DNA of 64,000 bases. It comes from Saccharibacillus sp. O23. GTDB taxonomy: Bacteria > Bacillota > Bacilli > Paenibacillales > Paenibacillaceae. Numbering within the stretch: position 1 is the first letter of the stretch; each line of letters begins with the position of its first letter. Below the pieces are notes generated by a model. The model had not been told where the DNA came from and searched no databases. It was given only the letters and a program-made list of their open reading frames with translations. A program made the position numbers and the translations under genes. Of this stretch, positions 43,801 to 52,546 are shown one piece after another. The stretch lies in assembly GCF_002205895.1 (NCBI RefSeq), contig NZ_NJDE01000003.1, forward strand, positions 310,001-374,000. Direction: 5' to 3'.

Positions 43801-44760
43801 ATGAACATTACCGAACTGCTGGGCATCCAATATCCGATCTTCCAAGGCGCTATGGCGCAAATCGCGCGCGAACCGCTCGTCAGCGCCGTCTCGAACGCCG
43901 GAGGCCTCGGCATCGTCGGCTCCGGCGGCATGAGCGCGGACGTGCTGCGCGAAGAGATCCGCAAAGTCAAAGCCGCGACGAACAAACCTTTTGCCGTCAA
44001 CTTGATGCTGATGATGCCGAACATTCCCGAACTGATCCAAGTCATCATCGAAGAAGAAGTCAAGATCGTGACGACGGGCGCAGGCACGCCGGCTCCGTAC
44101 ATGGCGACGCTCAAAGAACGCGGTATCAAGGTCATCGCCGTCATCCCGTCCGTGAAGATCGCCAAGAAGATGGAAGCGCTCGGCGTGGACGCGATCGTCG
44201 CCGAAGGCACGGAAGCGGGCGGACACGTCGGCGAGACGACCACGATGGCGCTCGTGCCGCAGGTCGTCAGCGCCGTCTCCATTCCGGTCGTGGCCGCGGG
44301 CGGCATCGCCGACGGACGCGGCATCGCGGCGGCTTTCGCGCTCGGCGCGCAGGGCGTCCAAGTCGGTACGCGCTTCCTGACCACGTTCGAATGCCCGACG
44401 CACGAGAACTTCAAGCAGGCGGTGATCGACGCCGACGATACGAGCACGACCGTCACCGGCCGCAGCATCGGCGGTCCGGTACGCAGCATCAAGAACAGCA
44501 TGATCGCCGAATTCCTTAAGCTGGAGAACGAACACGCTTCGCGCGAAGAACTGGAGAAGATCAGTCTGGGTTCGCTGCGCCGCGCCGTATTCGAAGGCGA
44601 CACGGACCGCGGTTCGGTCATGGCCGGACAGATCGCGGGTCTGTGCAACGAGATGACCAGCGTCGAAGAAATGATCGTGAGCATGTTCGGCGAAGCGCAG
44701 CTTCTGCTTCAGCGTCTGGGCGGAATGACGATCGCGGCGAAGACGCCGGTAGAAGCTTAA
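43801..44760 (+). CDS. FabK / nitronate monooxygenase-family flavoprotein
   Basis: A 319-residue FMN TIM-barrel enzyme. PIFQGAMAQIA is the FMN-binding N-terminus. EGTEAGGHVGE contains the catalytic-type histidine, and VVAAGGIADGRGIAAAFALGAQGVQVGTRFL is the phosphate-binding end. The family covers enoyl-ACP reductase II (FabK) and nitronate monooxygenase. The sequence alone does not decide, although length and motifs fit FabK-like proteins. Its place behind a CoA-transferase and carboxylate transporter hints at an enoyl-CoA or nitronate role rather than housekeeping fatty-acid synthesis. AAATCGGAGG precedes the ATG. Confidence 0.78.
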   Translation: MNITELLGIQYPIFQGAMAQIAREPLVSAVSNAGGLGIVGSGGMSADVLREEIRKVKAATNKPFAVNLMLMMPNIPELIQVIIEEEVKIVTTGAGTPAPYMATLKERGIKVIAVIPSVKIAKKMEALGVDAIVAEGTEAGGHVGETTTMALVPQVVSAVSIPVVAAGGIADGRGIAAAFALGAQGVQVGTRFLTTFECPTHENFKQAVIDADDTSTTVTGRSIGGPVRSIKNSMIAEFLKLENEHASREELEKISLGSLRRAVFEGDTDRGSVMAGQIAGLCNEMTSVEEMIVSMFGEAQLLLQRLGGMTIAAKTPVEA

Positions 44761-44835
44761 TCGGCCGCGGCTTCGATCGTTCGCATCGGCGGCCTCAAAC
44801 GCGGACGCTCGATCCGTACGGGCCGAACCGACTTC

Positions 44836-45035
44836 CTAGGGCGTGTATTCAAATTCAGATGGAAGCAGATTTTGCAGAATTTTCGTTCCATGCAAGGAAC
44901 TTTTTCGAAGGCGTGCCGGGGCACGTCGAGGAACAGTGAAGCAGCGTCGCTGAATCGGTCACGCTTTAGGAGCGATTCAGTAGGGGGCGAAAAGGCGGCA
45001 AAAGATGCACTTCTGTATTTTGAAGACACGCCCTA
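44836..45035 (+). mobile_element. MITE-like element, copy F
   Basis: About 195 bp bounded by GGGCGTGTATTCAAA and an inverted TTTTGAAGACACGCCC, flanked by CTAG on the left and CTAC on the right. It is an inverted homologue of 56355-56544, sharing CGAAGGCGTGCCGGGGCAC and CACGCTTTAGGAGCGA. The interior CTGAATCG/CGATTCAG hairpin is conserved. There is no open frame for a transposase. It lies between the FabK-like gene and the regulator. Confidence 0.7.
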
Positions 45036-45146
45036 CGCGAAGACGGTTCGGCCTTTTTTCCTTTACCGATCCGTGCTCTTTATGGTAAGTATGGTTCAAG
45101 CAAGCGGCCGCGGCCGCTCTTTATTCCGAACCCGAGGTGATCATTC

Positions 45147-46544
45147 ATGAACCGCCGCCACGACGGCCGCTTCGACGAATACGCAGGCTTGATCGACGGA
45201 CAGTCGCCCGGTACGCTGTTTGTCACGGATGCTTGGGGCAATATCCTCATCTCCAACGAATTCACGGCGCTCACGATCGGCATCCCGCTCGAAGAGCTGC
45301 TCAAATATAACGTGCAGGATCTGGTCAAAGCCGGGTATTACAGCGATTCGGTGACCATGAAAGCGATCGGCGCGAAAAAGAAAGTCTCGATGGTGATCCG
45401 CACCGTGCAGGGCTTCAACGTCATGTCCAGCGCCACGCCGATTCTGAATCAGGAAGGCGAAGTGCAGCTTGTCGTCACCAGCTCGACCAGCTATCCCGGC
45501 GAACCCGTGCGCGAACAGACTTCGCCGATGCCGCCTTCGCCTTCCGCGCGCACGCGCAAAACGCCGCGTCCGGAAGCGGAAGCGGCGGCAGGGATCGTCG
45601 CGGAAAGTCTCGCCATGAAACAGATCATGCAGGTCTGCAACCAGATCGCGTCTTACGACAGCAAGGTGCTGATTCTCGGCGAATCCGGTACCGGCAAAGA
45701 AGTCGTCGCCAAGTACATCCACCGCAAAAGCGCCAGATGGAACGGCCCGTTCATCCCGGTCAACTGCGCGGCGATTCCGGCGGAATCGTTCGAATACGAG
45801 CTGTTCGGACGCGAAGCGAGATCGGTCGAAGCCGCGGACGGCAAAAAAGGGCTGGTCGAGCTGGCCGCGGGCGGCGTGCTGTTTCTCGACGAGATCGCGG
45901 AGATGCCGCTCGATATGCAGGCGAAACTGCTGCACGTGCTCGAGAGCAGCGAACTGCGCCGGATCGGCGGCACGGAACCGATTCCCGTCTGCTGCCGCGT
46001 GATCTGCGCGACCAACCGCGATCTGTGGAGCATGGTGCAGCAGGGTCAGTTTCGCGAAGATCTCTACTATCGGATCAACGTCATCCCGATCCATATCCCG
46101 CCGCTTCGCAGCCGCAAGCCCGATCTGGTCGGCTTGGCGTCGAACTTTATCGCGCATTTCAATGCCGCTTACGGCAAACGTTACGTGCTGGGCGCGGACG
46201 AGTTCAAACGCATCCTCGATCAGCCGTGGCACGGCAACGCGCGCGAGCTGCGCAACTATATCGAACGACTGGTGCTGACGGGCAGCGGCCCGGCGCCGGA
46301 ACGTTCGGACGAAGACGGGATCGCGGACGCTTTCGCGCTGGATCATTTCATCGCCCGCAATCGCGAACGGGCGGCGACGCTCAAAGACTTCTCGGCGATC
46401 GCCGAAGGACGGTTCATCCAGCGGATGCTGGCCGAGTGCGGCGGGAATGCCGCCGAAGCCGCCAAACGTCTGGGCGTCGACCGATCGGCGATCTACCGCA
46501 AACTGCGCAAGATGGAAGACGCGCTGCGCGAGGACGGCGAGTAG
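45147..46544 (+). CDS. PAS / AAA+ / Fis-type regulator lacking GAFTGA
   Basis: A 465-residue regulator. The N-terminal PAS-like domain (LFVTDAWGNILISNEFT) is about 110 residues. The AAA+ domain has Walker A GESGTGKE, FLDEIAEMP Walker B and RRIGG. A Fis HTH closes it: GGNAAEAAKRLGVDRSAIYRKL. Bacterial enhancer-binding proteins normally read ELFGxxxGAFTGA. Here the stretch is ELFGREARSVEAADGKKG, so the sigma-54 contact loop is gone, as in TyrR. That argues for a sigma-A regulator. It follows the CoA-transferase operon and may bind the GTGAA-N4-TTCAC sites (inference). Confidence 0.82.
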   Translation: MNRRHDGRFDEYAGLIDGQSPGTLFVTDAWGNILISNEFTALTIGIPLEELLKYNVQDLVKAGYYSDSVTMKAIGAKKKVSMVIRTVQGFNVMSSATPILNQEGEVQLVVTSSTSYPGEPVREQTSPMPPSPSARTRKTPRPEAEAAAGIVAESLAMKQIMQVCNQIASYDSKVLILGESGTGKEVVAKYIHRKSARWNGPFIPVNCAAIPAESFEYELFGREARSVEAADGKKGLVELAAGGVLFLDEIAEMPLDMQAKLLHVLESSELRRIGGTEPIPVCCRVICATNRDLWSMVQQGQFREDLYYRINVIPIHIPPLRSRKPDLVGLASNFIAHFNAAYGKRYVLGADEFKRILDQPWHGNARELRNYIERLVLTGSGPAPERSDEDGIADAFALDHFIARNRERAATLKDFSAIAEGRFIQRMLAECGGNAAEAAKRLGVDRSAIYRKLRKMEDALREDGE

Positions 46545-46664
46545 CGCCCGACAGCGACGCGTCGAGAAGCAAGAAACCGAGCCGTGCGGCCCAAAGCAAA
46601 CGCGCGGTTCCGCGGTGAGCCGCTTCGTCTGCCGGATCGCCGACAAGCCGCTTCTCCGCAACGA

Positions 46665-46706
46665 AGCCAGGCAGCCATCCCTCGGATGGTCGTCCGGCTT
46701 TTTTAT
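46665..46706 (+). terminator. Terminator of the PAS/AAA+ regulator
   Basis: GCCAGGCAGCCATCC, loop CTC, GGATGGTCGTCCGGC, then TTTTTT. Confidence 0.8.
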
Positions 46707-47383
46707 TGCTCCAATGTTTTCAACAGCCGAACGACTTTGCCCGAAGTCAGCGCGTTCCAGCCTCTTCCCGCTTTGTCCGCGCCCGGCACGACCGCTTCCA
46801 ACAGATAGCCCCGATGACCGTTCAGCGGATACCGATCCAGCCGAACCGAACGCTCGAACGAATCGTTGACCAGACTCGGGATTTCTTCCAAAAAGTCGTC
46901 GAGCATTCTCCGCTGCGCGGCCGACAGCTTGAACCCCGGATCGACGGCGGACTCGACGATCAACTGGAAGCAGACCGTTTCCCGGCGCATCATTTCCCGA
47001 AAAGGCTCGCGATCGCGAATCGAAGACGTATCGTCTTTCATGACCCAGAACGGACCCGCGATCTTGGGCAGCGAGATATCGTCGAGACGCCGCATGGCTT
47101 CTTCGAACTCGGCCGTTTTGTGCGGATCGGGCGGTTGGTATTCGTAATAATCCGGCCGCAGTTCGTCCAACTTGCGAAGTCTCTCCGCGTGCGTCAGATC
47201 CGATTCGCCGAAAGACAGAACGAACTTCGCTTCGGGGAATTTTTCGCGCAGCCGCGACAGCGTCTCCCCGTTCACCGTTCCCGGCCGATCGTCTTCGCCG
47301 TAACGGCAGCCGACCCAGACTCCTTCCGGAAGCAGCTTCAGCAGATCTTCCCGCGCCGCTCCGTCCACCTTAACGATCCTCAT
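46703..47383 (-). CDS. Hypothetical protein coupled to an AraC gene
   Basis: A 226-residue protein of unrecognised family. VWVGCRYGEDDRPGTVNGETLSRL near the start and PDYYEYQPPDPHKTAEFEEAMRRLD suggest a soluble alpha/beta protein. There are no membrane segments and no obvious catalytic triad. The start overlaps the end of the AraC gene by 14 bases, so translation is probably coupled. That pairing suggests a metabolic or binding function under the same signal, but nothing in the sequence names it. Confidence 0.62.
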   Translation of the reverse strand: MRIVKVDGAAREDLLKLLPEGVWVGCRYGEDDRPGTVNGETLSRLREKFPEAKFVLSFGESDLTHAERLRKLDELRPDYYEYQPPDPHKTAEFEEAMRRLDDISLPKIAGPFWVMKDDTSSIRDREPFREMMRRETVCFQLIVESAVDPGFKLSAAQRRMLDDFLEEIPSLVNDSFERSVRLDRYPLNGHRGYLLEAVVPGADKAGRGWNALTSGKVVRLLKTLEQ

Positions 47384-48269
47384 CTTCCCGTGCCTCCTTT
47401 TTCTTATAGGCCAGCGGCGTCATGCCGGTCTGCAATCTGAATTTCTCGATAAAATGGCTGGCGCTCGCGAATCCTGCCCGGTAAGCGGCCTCCGTGACGT
47501 TGACGTCGCCGCGCAGCAGCTCCATCGCTTGACGGATACGATGTTCGTTCACGTAACCGAGCGGCGTGCCGCCGAGGAACCGGTTGAAGTAGCGGCAGCA
47601 TTCCGAACGGCTCAAGCTGCCCGCCCGCGCGATATCGGCCAGACGGACAGGTTCGGCATAATGCTCGTGAATCCATTGAAGCATTCGTTTCATCCGTTCG
47701 CTGCGCACGTCCCGTTCCCGGTCCGGCTGCGGCTCGGGTCCGCCCGCGATCGCGCCGTGCCATAATCCGGTCAGTCGGGCGGCGACGGCAACTTCGTAGA
47801 ACGGCGGCTTGGCCTCCAACAGCCGATGCGTCTCGCCGATCTTGTCCAGCAGCTCCCGACCGGGATCGGTCGTCTCGTCCAATCGCAGATACGGCAGGCC
47901 CGCCGCTCCCAGATACGGGATCAGGTAAGCATCGTGCAGCTCCGGCGGCAGCAGAAAAGCGGGCGCGGCGTTCAGCGACAGATAGACGCAGCCCGAGCGC
48001 AGCCGATCTTCCGCCCCGTGCAGGCAGCCTCCGTTAATGAACAGTCCTTCGCCCGCATGCAGCGTCAGTTCTTCGTCGTTGACCCGAAACACGCCTTGCC
48101 CGGCTTCGACGCGGACCCATTGGACTTCGTCATGCCAATGCAGCGGAATGCGGCCTTGAATATGGCGGTCGATGCGCGTCTCGTAACAAGCAGCCGGCAG
48201 CCCCGACGTGCGATGCGAAGTCAGCTCGCGCAGACTGCCGCTTTCGATCGGAAAATCGCGAATCTGCAT
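47370..48269 (-). CDS. AraC-family regulator
   Basis: A 299-residue regulator. The N-terminal cupin has IPLHWHDEVQWVRVEAG and HAGEGLFINGG. The C-terminal two-HTH domain contains VRLADIARAGSLSRSECCRYFNRFLG and YRAGFASASHFIEKFRLQTGMTPLAY, the family signature. GAGGTGGG precedes the ATG. It is followed by a coupled hypothetical protein and is divergent from an EamA transporter. The transporter is a possible target. Confidence 0.84.
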   Translation of the reverse strand: MQIRDFPIESGSLRELTSHRTSGLPAACYETRIDRHIQGRIPLHWHDEVQWVRVEAGQGVFRVNDEELTLHAGEGLFINGGCLHGAEDRLRSGCVYLSLNAAPAFLLPPELHDAYLIPYLGAAGLPYLRLDETTDPGRELLDKIGETHRLLEAKPPFYEVAVAARLTGLWHGAIAGGPEPQPDRERDVRSERMKRMLQWIHEHYAEPVRLADIARAGSLSRSECCRYFNRFLGGTPLGYVNEHRIRQAMELLRGDVNVTEAAYRAGFASASHFIEKFRLQTGMTPLAYKKKEAREDEDR

Positions 48270-48448
48270 AAGCCCACCTCAATATCCCGATAGTTTTGCC
48301 GGATATCGATGTATTTTCGCGTGTTTATTCCGGCTAGAATCATCCTATCACGATAAAAAAGGACCGGGCAACGAAACGAAACGCGAGGCGCAAAGGCCGC
48401 GTTTCGACGTACGGTCAGAGCAGCGTTGCAGAAAGGATGAATATCGAG

Positions 48449-49468
48449 ATGGAAAAACGGATCGGAGACGCAAACGAAGACCCGTCGAATCAAAGATCGG
48501 CGGCGCGGGCCGGCAGCTCGGATACCGCCAATTCGCCGGAATATTCGGAAACCGGCCGCAAACGGCAAACGGGAAGCCGCACAACCGGATTGTTCTTCGT
48601 GATCGCGGGCGCGGTGCTGTGGGGCGTCGGCGGCACCGTCTCCCAGAAACTCATGCATCATTACCACGCCGATTCCGCTTGGCTGGTGAATATCCGCCTG
48701 TTGGTCGCCGGGCCGCTGCTGCTTCTGCTGCAAGCGGTCTTGAAAGACCGGCGGCAGATTCTCGGCATCTGGAAAGACCGTTCGACCGCGCCGATGCTGA
48801 TCGTCTACGGTCTGGCCGGGATGCTGGCCGTGCAGTACACGTTCATGACTTCGATCCGCTACGGCAACGCGGCCGTCGCCACGCTGCTGCAATATCTGGC
48901 GCCGATCGTGACGCTGCTGTACTTCCTGCTGCGCAAGCGTCAAGCGCCGACCGGGCGCGAGCTGTTCGCCGCCGGCCTCGCGCTGGCGGGCTGCTTCATG
49001 CTGCTGACGAACGGTTCGCTATCTTCGCTGTCCGTGCCGGCGGCAGCCGTGGTCTGGGGGCTGCTGTCGGCGGTCGCGGCCGCTTTCTATGCGCTGGCGG
49101 CCGTGCCGCTGCTGCGCCGTTACGACTCGCTGGTCGTGGTCGGCTGGGCCATGACGATCGGCGGGATCGCGCTGAGCGCGATCCGTCCGCCGTGGCAGTC
49201 GACTTGGCCGCCGCTCGATGCGGCCGGCTGCGGCTATCTGGCATTCGTGCTGATCTTCGGCACGACGCTGGCGTTCTGGTTCTATATCGAGAGCCTGCGC
49301 GGTCTTCCGCCGCAGGAGACGATCCTGCTCGGCAGTCTGGAGCCGCTCGCCGCCGTGCTGACGACCGTCGTCTGGCTGCACGAACCGTTCGGCTTGTGGC
49401 AGTGGGCGGGCACAGCGTGCATCATCGCGGTGGTGCTGACGATGAGTCTGGGCGGGAAACGACGTTGA
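48449..49468 (+). CDS. EamA/DMT-family transporter
   Basis: A 339-residue membrane protein. After a hydrophilic N-terminal tail of ~35 residues come ten hydrophobic helices in two EamA halves, with GAVLWGVGGTVSQKL opening the first and FGTTLAFWFYIESLRGLPPQETILLGSLEPLAAVL in the second half. DMT proteins export amino acids, nucleosides or other metabolites. I prefer the ATG at 48449 because the upstream ATG at 48437 lies within the AAAGGA ribosome site. It stands divergent from the AraC gene. Confidence 0.83.
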   Translation: MEKRIGDANEDPSNQRSAARAGSSDTANSPEYSETGRKRQTGSRTTGLFFVIAGAVLWGVGGTVSQKLMHHYHADSAWLVNIRLLVAGPLLLLLQAVLKDRRQILGIWKDRSTAPMLIVYGLAGMLAVQYTFMTSIRYGNAAVATLLQYLAPIVTLLYFLLRKRQAPTGRELFAAGLALAGCFMLLTNGSLSSLSVPAAAVVWGLLSAVAAAFYALAAVPLLRRYDSLVVVGWAMTIGGIALSAIRPPWQSTWPPLDAAGCGYLAFVLIFGTTLAFWFYIESLRGLPPQETILLGSLEPLAAVLTTVVWLHEPFGLWQWAGTACIIAVVLTMSLGGKRR

Positions 49469-49615
49469 GAAGGGATTCAGGCGAAAATGGACAGGCAAAA
49501 CGGAGGCAGATCAAAGGTCAGCCCAGCCGGTAAGCCCGAGGCAGCGGCGGCCTTTAGCGAGTCTTCATCAGGCAGGCCGCCTATGTTCGACTGCCGAATA
49601 AGCGCAATAATCCCC

Positions 49616-50389
49616 TTATTTCTCGGCCAGTCTTCCCCAATACACTTCCGTCTCGTAATCGAAAAAGACGTGTCCGCCCTGCTGCGTCTCGTCGAAGATC
49701 CGGCGCAGTTCGGCCATCATCGGCTCGTAATCGGGATGACCCGGCGCGGGCGCGTACGAAGCCGAATTCAAGCGTCCGCTCAACCCTTCGAAATCGAATA
49801 CCTGACGGTTGGGGAACTTCGCCAGCGTCAGATTGCCTTTTCCGAAAAAGCGTTCCAGCTCTTCGCTCTCCACGTTAGACGTATTGCGGTGGTTCACCTG
49901 ACGGTAATCCGTTCCGAAATTCAGCAGCAAATTTTCGTAAGCTTCGAGAAAAGGAGTGCCTTCCGTTAAGCGATTGTTCCAGATCAGCGCGACCGGGCCG
50001 CCGGGTTTCAGAATACGTTTGAATTCTCGTTTTGCGGCTTCCCGGTCGAACCAGTGAAACGCCTGCGCGCATACGATCGCTCCCACGCTTCCGTCCGCCA
50101 GTCCGGTCCGCTCGGCGGCCGCCGCGACCGAACGGTAGCCGGGACGCGCGCCCAATTCTTTTTCCGCCGCGCCTCGCATATCGTCGTTCGGTTCGACCGC
50201 GATCACCCGACTGCCCCGATCCAGCAGCAGCTTCGAGAAGATCCCGGTTCCCGCCCCGATATCCGCAACCTCTTCCGCCTGCGACAGACCGACTTCCCCA
50301 TACAAGTAATCGAGCGCTTCGACCGGATATCCCGGCCGATATTTCACGTAAGCTTCTACCCGTTCGGAAAAACGCTGTTTGCTGTCCAT
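49616..50389 (-). CDS. SAM-dependent class I methyltransferase
   Basis: A 257-residue Rossmann methyltransferase. The SAM-binding loop is VADIGAGTGIFSKLL, the acidic ribose contact is AVEPN, and SVGAIVCAQAFHWFD with LKPGGPVALIWNN are the later motifs. The N-terminus DSKQRFSERVEAYVKYRPGYP is characteristic of the UbiE/Trm-like family found across Firmicutes. TAGGAGG precedes the ATG at 50389; the longer frame is not supported. Substrate unknown. Confidence 0.83.
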   Translation of the reverse strand: MDSKQRFSERVEAYVKYRPGYPVEALDYLYGEVGLSQAEEVADIGAGTGIFSKLLLDRGSRVIAVEPNDDMRGAAEKELGARPGYRSVAAAAERTGLADGSVGAIVCAQAFHWFDREAAKREFKRILKPGGPVALIWNNRLTEGTPFLEAYENLLLNFGTDYRQVNHRNTSNVESEELERFFGKGNLTLAKFPNRQVFDFEGLSGRLNSASYAPAPGHPDYEPMMAELRRIFDETQQGGHVFFDYETEVYWGRLAEK

Positions 50390-50558
50390 TTCGCGATTCC
50401 TCCTATCGTCATGTTTCACTAGATGAAATTAAGTTCCGTTCTACGATCATTATACGCCAATATCGGATCGACTTCTAATTCGCAGCGGCTTATACGTGTA
50501 TAAATCGGATTTTTTCTCCAAAGTCTGCGCCAGTCTTTTCCCGAACCGAGCGCTCCGA

Positions 50559-51149
50559 TCACAGCCACACGGCCGCCGCGCTGTAGACCAGCAGAAGCGC
50601 CATGACGAGATTGAACCTTTTTTCATGTCGGACGAGCCACGGTTGGAACAAGGCGCCGAACAAAGCCCAAGAACCGGACGAAGCCAGCGCGACCGCCCCC
50701 AGCAGCAGCGAGACGCCGAACATCCGAAGCAGGGATAACGAATACGGCATCACGAAAGTCGATACGGCCGTGACGGCATACATCAGCAGTTTGGGATTGA
50801 TGAATTGGAGCAAGAAACCGGCGCGCAGCGAATAGACGCGGCGGATCGGAATCTCGTCGCTTTCGCTCGGCGCTCCGGCGCTTCGGACGATTTTCCACGC
50901 CAGCCACAGCATGTATGCCGTACCGAGCAGACCCATCGCGAGCTTGATTCCGGGAATCCAGCGATACAGCGCCAGATTGAGCAGGCAGGCGAGGAGCACG
51001 ATCCCGAAGCAGCCGGCCGCGACGCCGCACACGAACGGCCGCATACGGCGGAAGCCCGCTCTTCTCGCGCCGTCCAGCGCCATCAGATTATTCGGTCCGG
51101 GGGTGAAGCTGGCGGCTACGGCGTAAGATAACAAAGGCAGAAAAGGCAT
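50559..51149 (-). CDS. LysE-family exporter
   Basis: A 196-residue membrane protein with six hydrophobic helices. FTPGPNNLMALDGARRAGFRR is the LysE/RhtB signature near the N-terminus. GAGGAG sits nine bases before the ATG at 51149, whereas the longer frame runs into the divergent promoter. It is driven by the promoter at 51214-51242, which is embedded in an inverted repeat beside an XRE-cupin regulator. Export of an amino acid or related compound is likely. Confidence 0.83.
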   Translation of the reverse strand: MPFLPLLSYAVAASFTPGPNNLMALDGARRAGFRRMRPFVCGVAAGCFGIVLLACLLNLALYRWIPGIKLAMGLLGTAYMLWLAWKIVRSAGAPSESDEIPIRRVYSLRAGFLLQFINPKLLMYAVTAVSTFVMPYSLSLLRMFGVSLLLGAVALASSGSWALFGALFQPWLVRHEKRFNLVMALLLVYSAAAVWL

Positions 51150-51213
51150 GGACTCACACTCCTCGTATGCTATAATTGAACAAAATGTACGTTTTATCGC
51201 ACTTTCATTTCGC

Positions 51214-51242
51214 ATTATAGCTTCGTGCGTTATGAAGGTCAA
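51214..51242 (-). promoter_or_regulatory. Promoter of the LysE-family gene
   Basis: On the minus strand TTGACC (51237-51242), 17 bases, TATAAT (51214-51219). The -35 lies in the middle of the inverted repeat at 51225-51261. Confidence 0.75.
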
Positions 51243-51261
51243 TAAGATCTTTATAACGCAC
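51225..51261. promoter_or_regulatory. Inverted-repeat operator of the XRE-cupin regulator
   Basis: GTGCGTTAT (51225-51233) and ATAACGCAC (51253-51261) are perfect inverted arms, with AAG/CTT pairs just inside. It covers the exporter -35 and lies 26 bases upstream of the regulator start, so it fits control of both genes. Confidence 0.7.
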
Positions 51262-51286
51262 ATCATATTTAGGAGGAATAACGCCT

Positions 51287-51841
51287 GTGGAACCGATCAA
51301 TCTCATTCTTAGCCAGAATCTCAAACGGCTGCGTGCCGAACGCAAACTCAGTTTGGACAAGCTGGCCGATCTGACCGGAATCAGCAAAACGATGCTCGGG
51401 CAGATCGAGCGCGGAGAATCCAGCCCTTCGCTGACGACCGTATGGAAGATCGCGAACGGTCTCAAAGTTTCTTTTACCTCGCTAATCGTCGAACCGCCGG
51501 CGGATGCCGTGGTCGTACGCAAACAGGATGTTCGGACGATGGAAGAATCGGAGCGGAAGTACCGGTTGTTTCCCGTATTCCCTTACGATGCGGAGCGCGG
51601 ATTCGAAATGTATACCGTGGAGATCGATCCCGGAGGCAGCCTCGGCTCGGAGCCTCACCGCGAAGGAACGGAGGAATTGATCACTTTGTTCTCGGGTACG
51701 CTGGAACTGGAGATCGACAGCGAGACGTACCGGTTGGAAAGCGGCGATTCGATTTCTTTCAAAGCGGACCGCCGGCACGAATACCGCAGCGTAGGCGCGG
51801 AGACGTTACGGCTGAGCATGACGATCCGGTATCGGGATTAA
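51287..51841 (+). CDS. XRE-family regulator with C-terminal cupin
   Basis: A 184-residue regulator. The XRE helix-turn-helix spans residues ~8-62 (LKRLRAERKLSLDKLADLTG, ISKTMLGQIERGESSPSLTTVW). The cupin covers ~100-180 (GGSLGSEPHREGTEELITLFSGTLE, ESGDSISFKADRRHEYRS). It starts with GTG behind AGGAGG. Family members often control transporters for amino acids or sugars and sense a small ligand in the cupin. The divergent LysE exporter is the obvious target through the 51225-51261 operator. Confidence 0.87.
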   Translation: MEPINLILSQNLKRLRAERKLSLDKLADLTGISKTMLGQIERGESSPSLTTVWKIANGLKVSFTSLIVEPPADAVVVRKQDVRTMEESERKYRLFPVFPYDAERGFEMYTVEIDPGGSLGSEPHREGTEELITLFSGTLELEIDSETYRLESGDSISFKADRRHEYRSVGAETLRLSMTIRYRD

Positions 51842-51915
51842 GCGTTAGAAGATTTACGATTCGTCTTAAAACGGATCGTGATAAAAAGATCGATTTCGCC
51901 GTTTATATTTTTGTC

Positions 51916-52449
51916 GTGAATATAGAAAGGAGGAATGATCGAAGGAGAAGCAAGCTATTCAGAATTGTAGGAACTGCTGCGTTATCCATGTCTCTGACCT
52001 TCGGTTTCTCCAGTATGGTTTCGGCTCACGAATTCTTGCATCCGGATAGCCTTACAGCCTTTATGCAGAACGATCAATATCTTTCGATCGGCATTGCTGC
52101 TTATGCGGTAGGAAAAGGAGGCGTCGAATGGGAATTTCTAAAAAATACCGAAGCGGATCCTACAAATAAAAGCTTCTCTGTGCCGGGCGGATATCCGAAT
52201 ATCAAAATGTCCGTTAAAAATACAGGAAGCCAACCTTTCAGAGTAGTCGTACAGCATGCTGCACGGCCTTCAGTGATTCTTTTCGATGTCACTGTCCCTG
52301 CTAACGGGTTAGAAACACCTTTCATCGACAACGACTATAACCCTAAAGTTCCTATCGGTAATTACCTCATTACCCTATATGGAGGTACTGCTGCGCCCAA
52401 AGGTACATTAGACATCAACAACTCTTGCATCCTTTGGCCATCCGACTAG
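51916..52449 (+). CDS. Secreted protein, start region probably frameshifted
   Basis: An exported protein of about 175 residues. The signal sequence reads SKLFRIVGTAALSMSLTFGFSSMVSA, and the mature part is beta-rich with AHEFLHPDSLTAFMQND and a C-terminal DINNSCILWPSD. The start is a problem. A perfect AAGGAGG and ATG (51935) precede it, but that ATG is one base out of frame and stops after 11 codons. In-frame starts are a GTG at 51916 without a ribosome site, or an ATG at 51988 inside the signal core. A one-base loss, real or a sequencing error, just after 51935 would restore a normal signal peptide. Family unrecognised. It follows the XRE gene by 75 bases. Confidence 0.5.
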   Translation: MNIERRNDRRRSKLFRIVGTAALSMSLTFGFSSMVSAHEFLHPDSLTAFMQNDQYLSIGIAAYAVGKGGVEWEFLKNTEADPTNKSFSVPGGYPNIKMSVKNTGSQPFRVVVQHAARPSVILFDVTVPANGLETPFIDNDYNPKVPIGNYLITLYGGTAAPKGTLDINNSCILWPSD

Positions 52450-52469
52450 GGAATAGGAACCTATGCGCC

Positions 52470-52513
52470 ATAAAAAGAAGAACGGAAGCCTAGGGCATCC
52501 GCTCTTCTTTTTG
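52470..52513. terminator. Bidirectional terminator
   Basis: AAAAAGAAG...CGGA and TCCG...CTTCTTTTT form a stem with an A-run and a T-run. It ends the secreted protein on the plus strand and the EamA gene on the minus strand. Confidence 0.7.
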
Positions 52514-52546
52514 CTTTATGAATGTCTTAAAAACAGTCTCGTCAGA

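Noticed and set aside
51442-52449. 335-codon frame covering the XRE gene and the secreted protein
   Set aside because: Its first half is out of frame with the XRE-cupin gene. Only the last ~175 codons look like a real protein.
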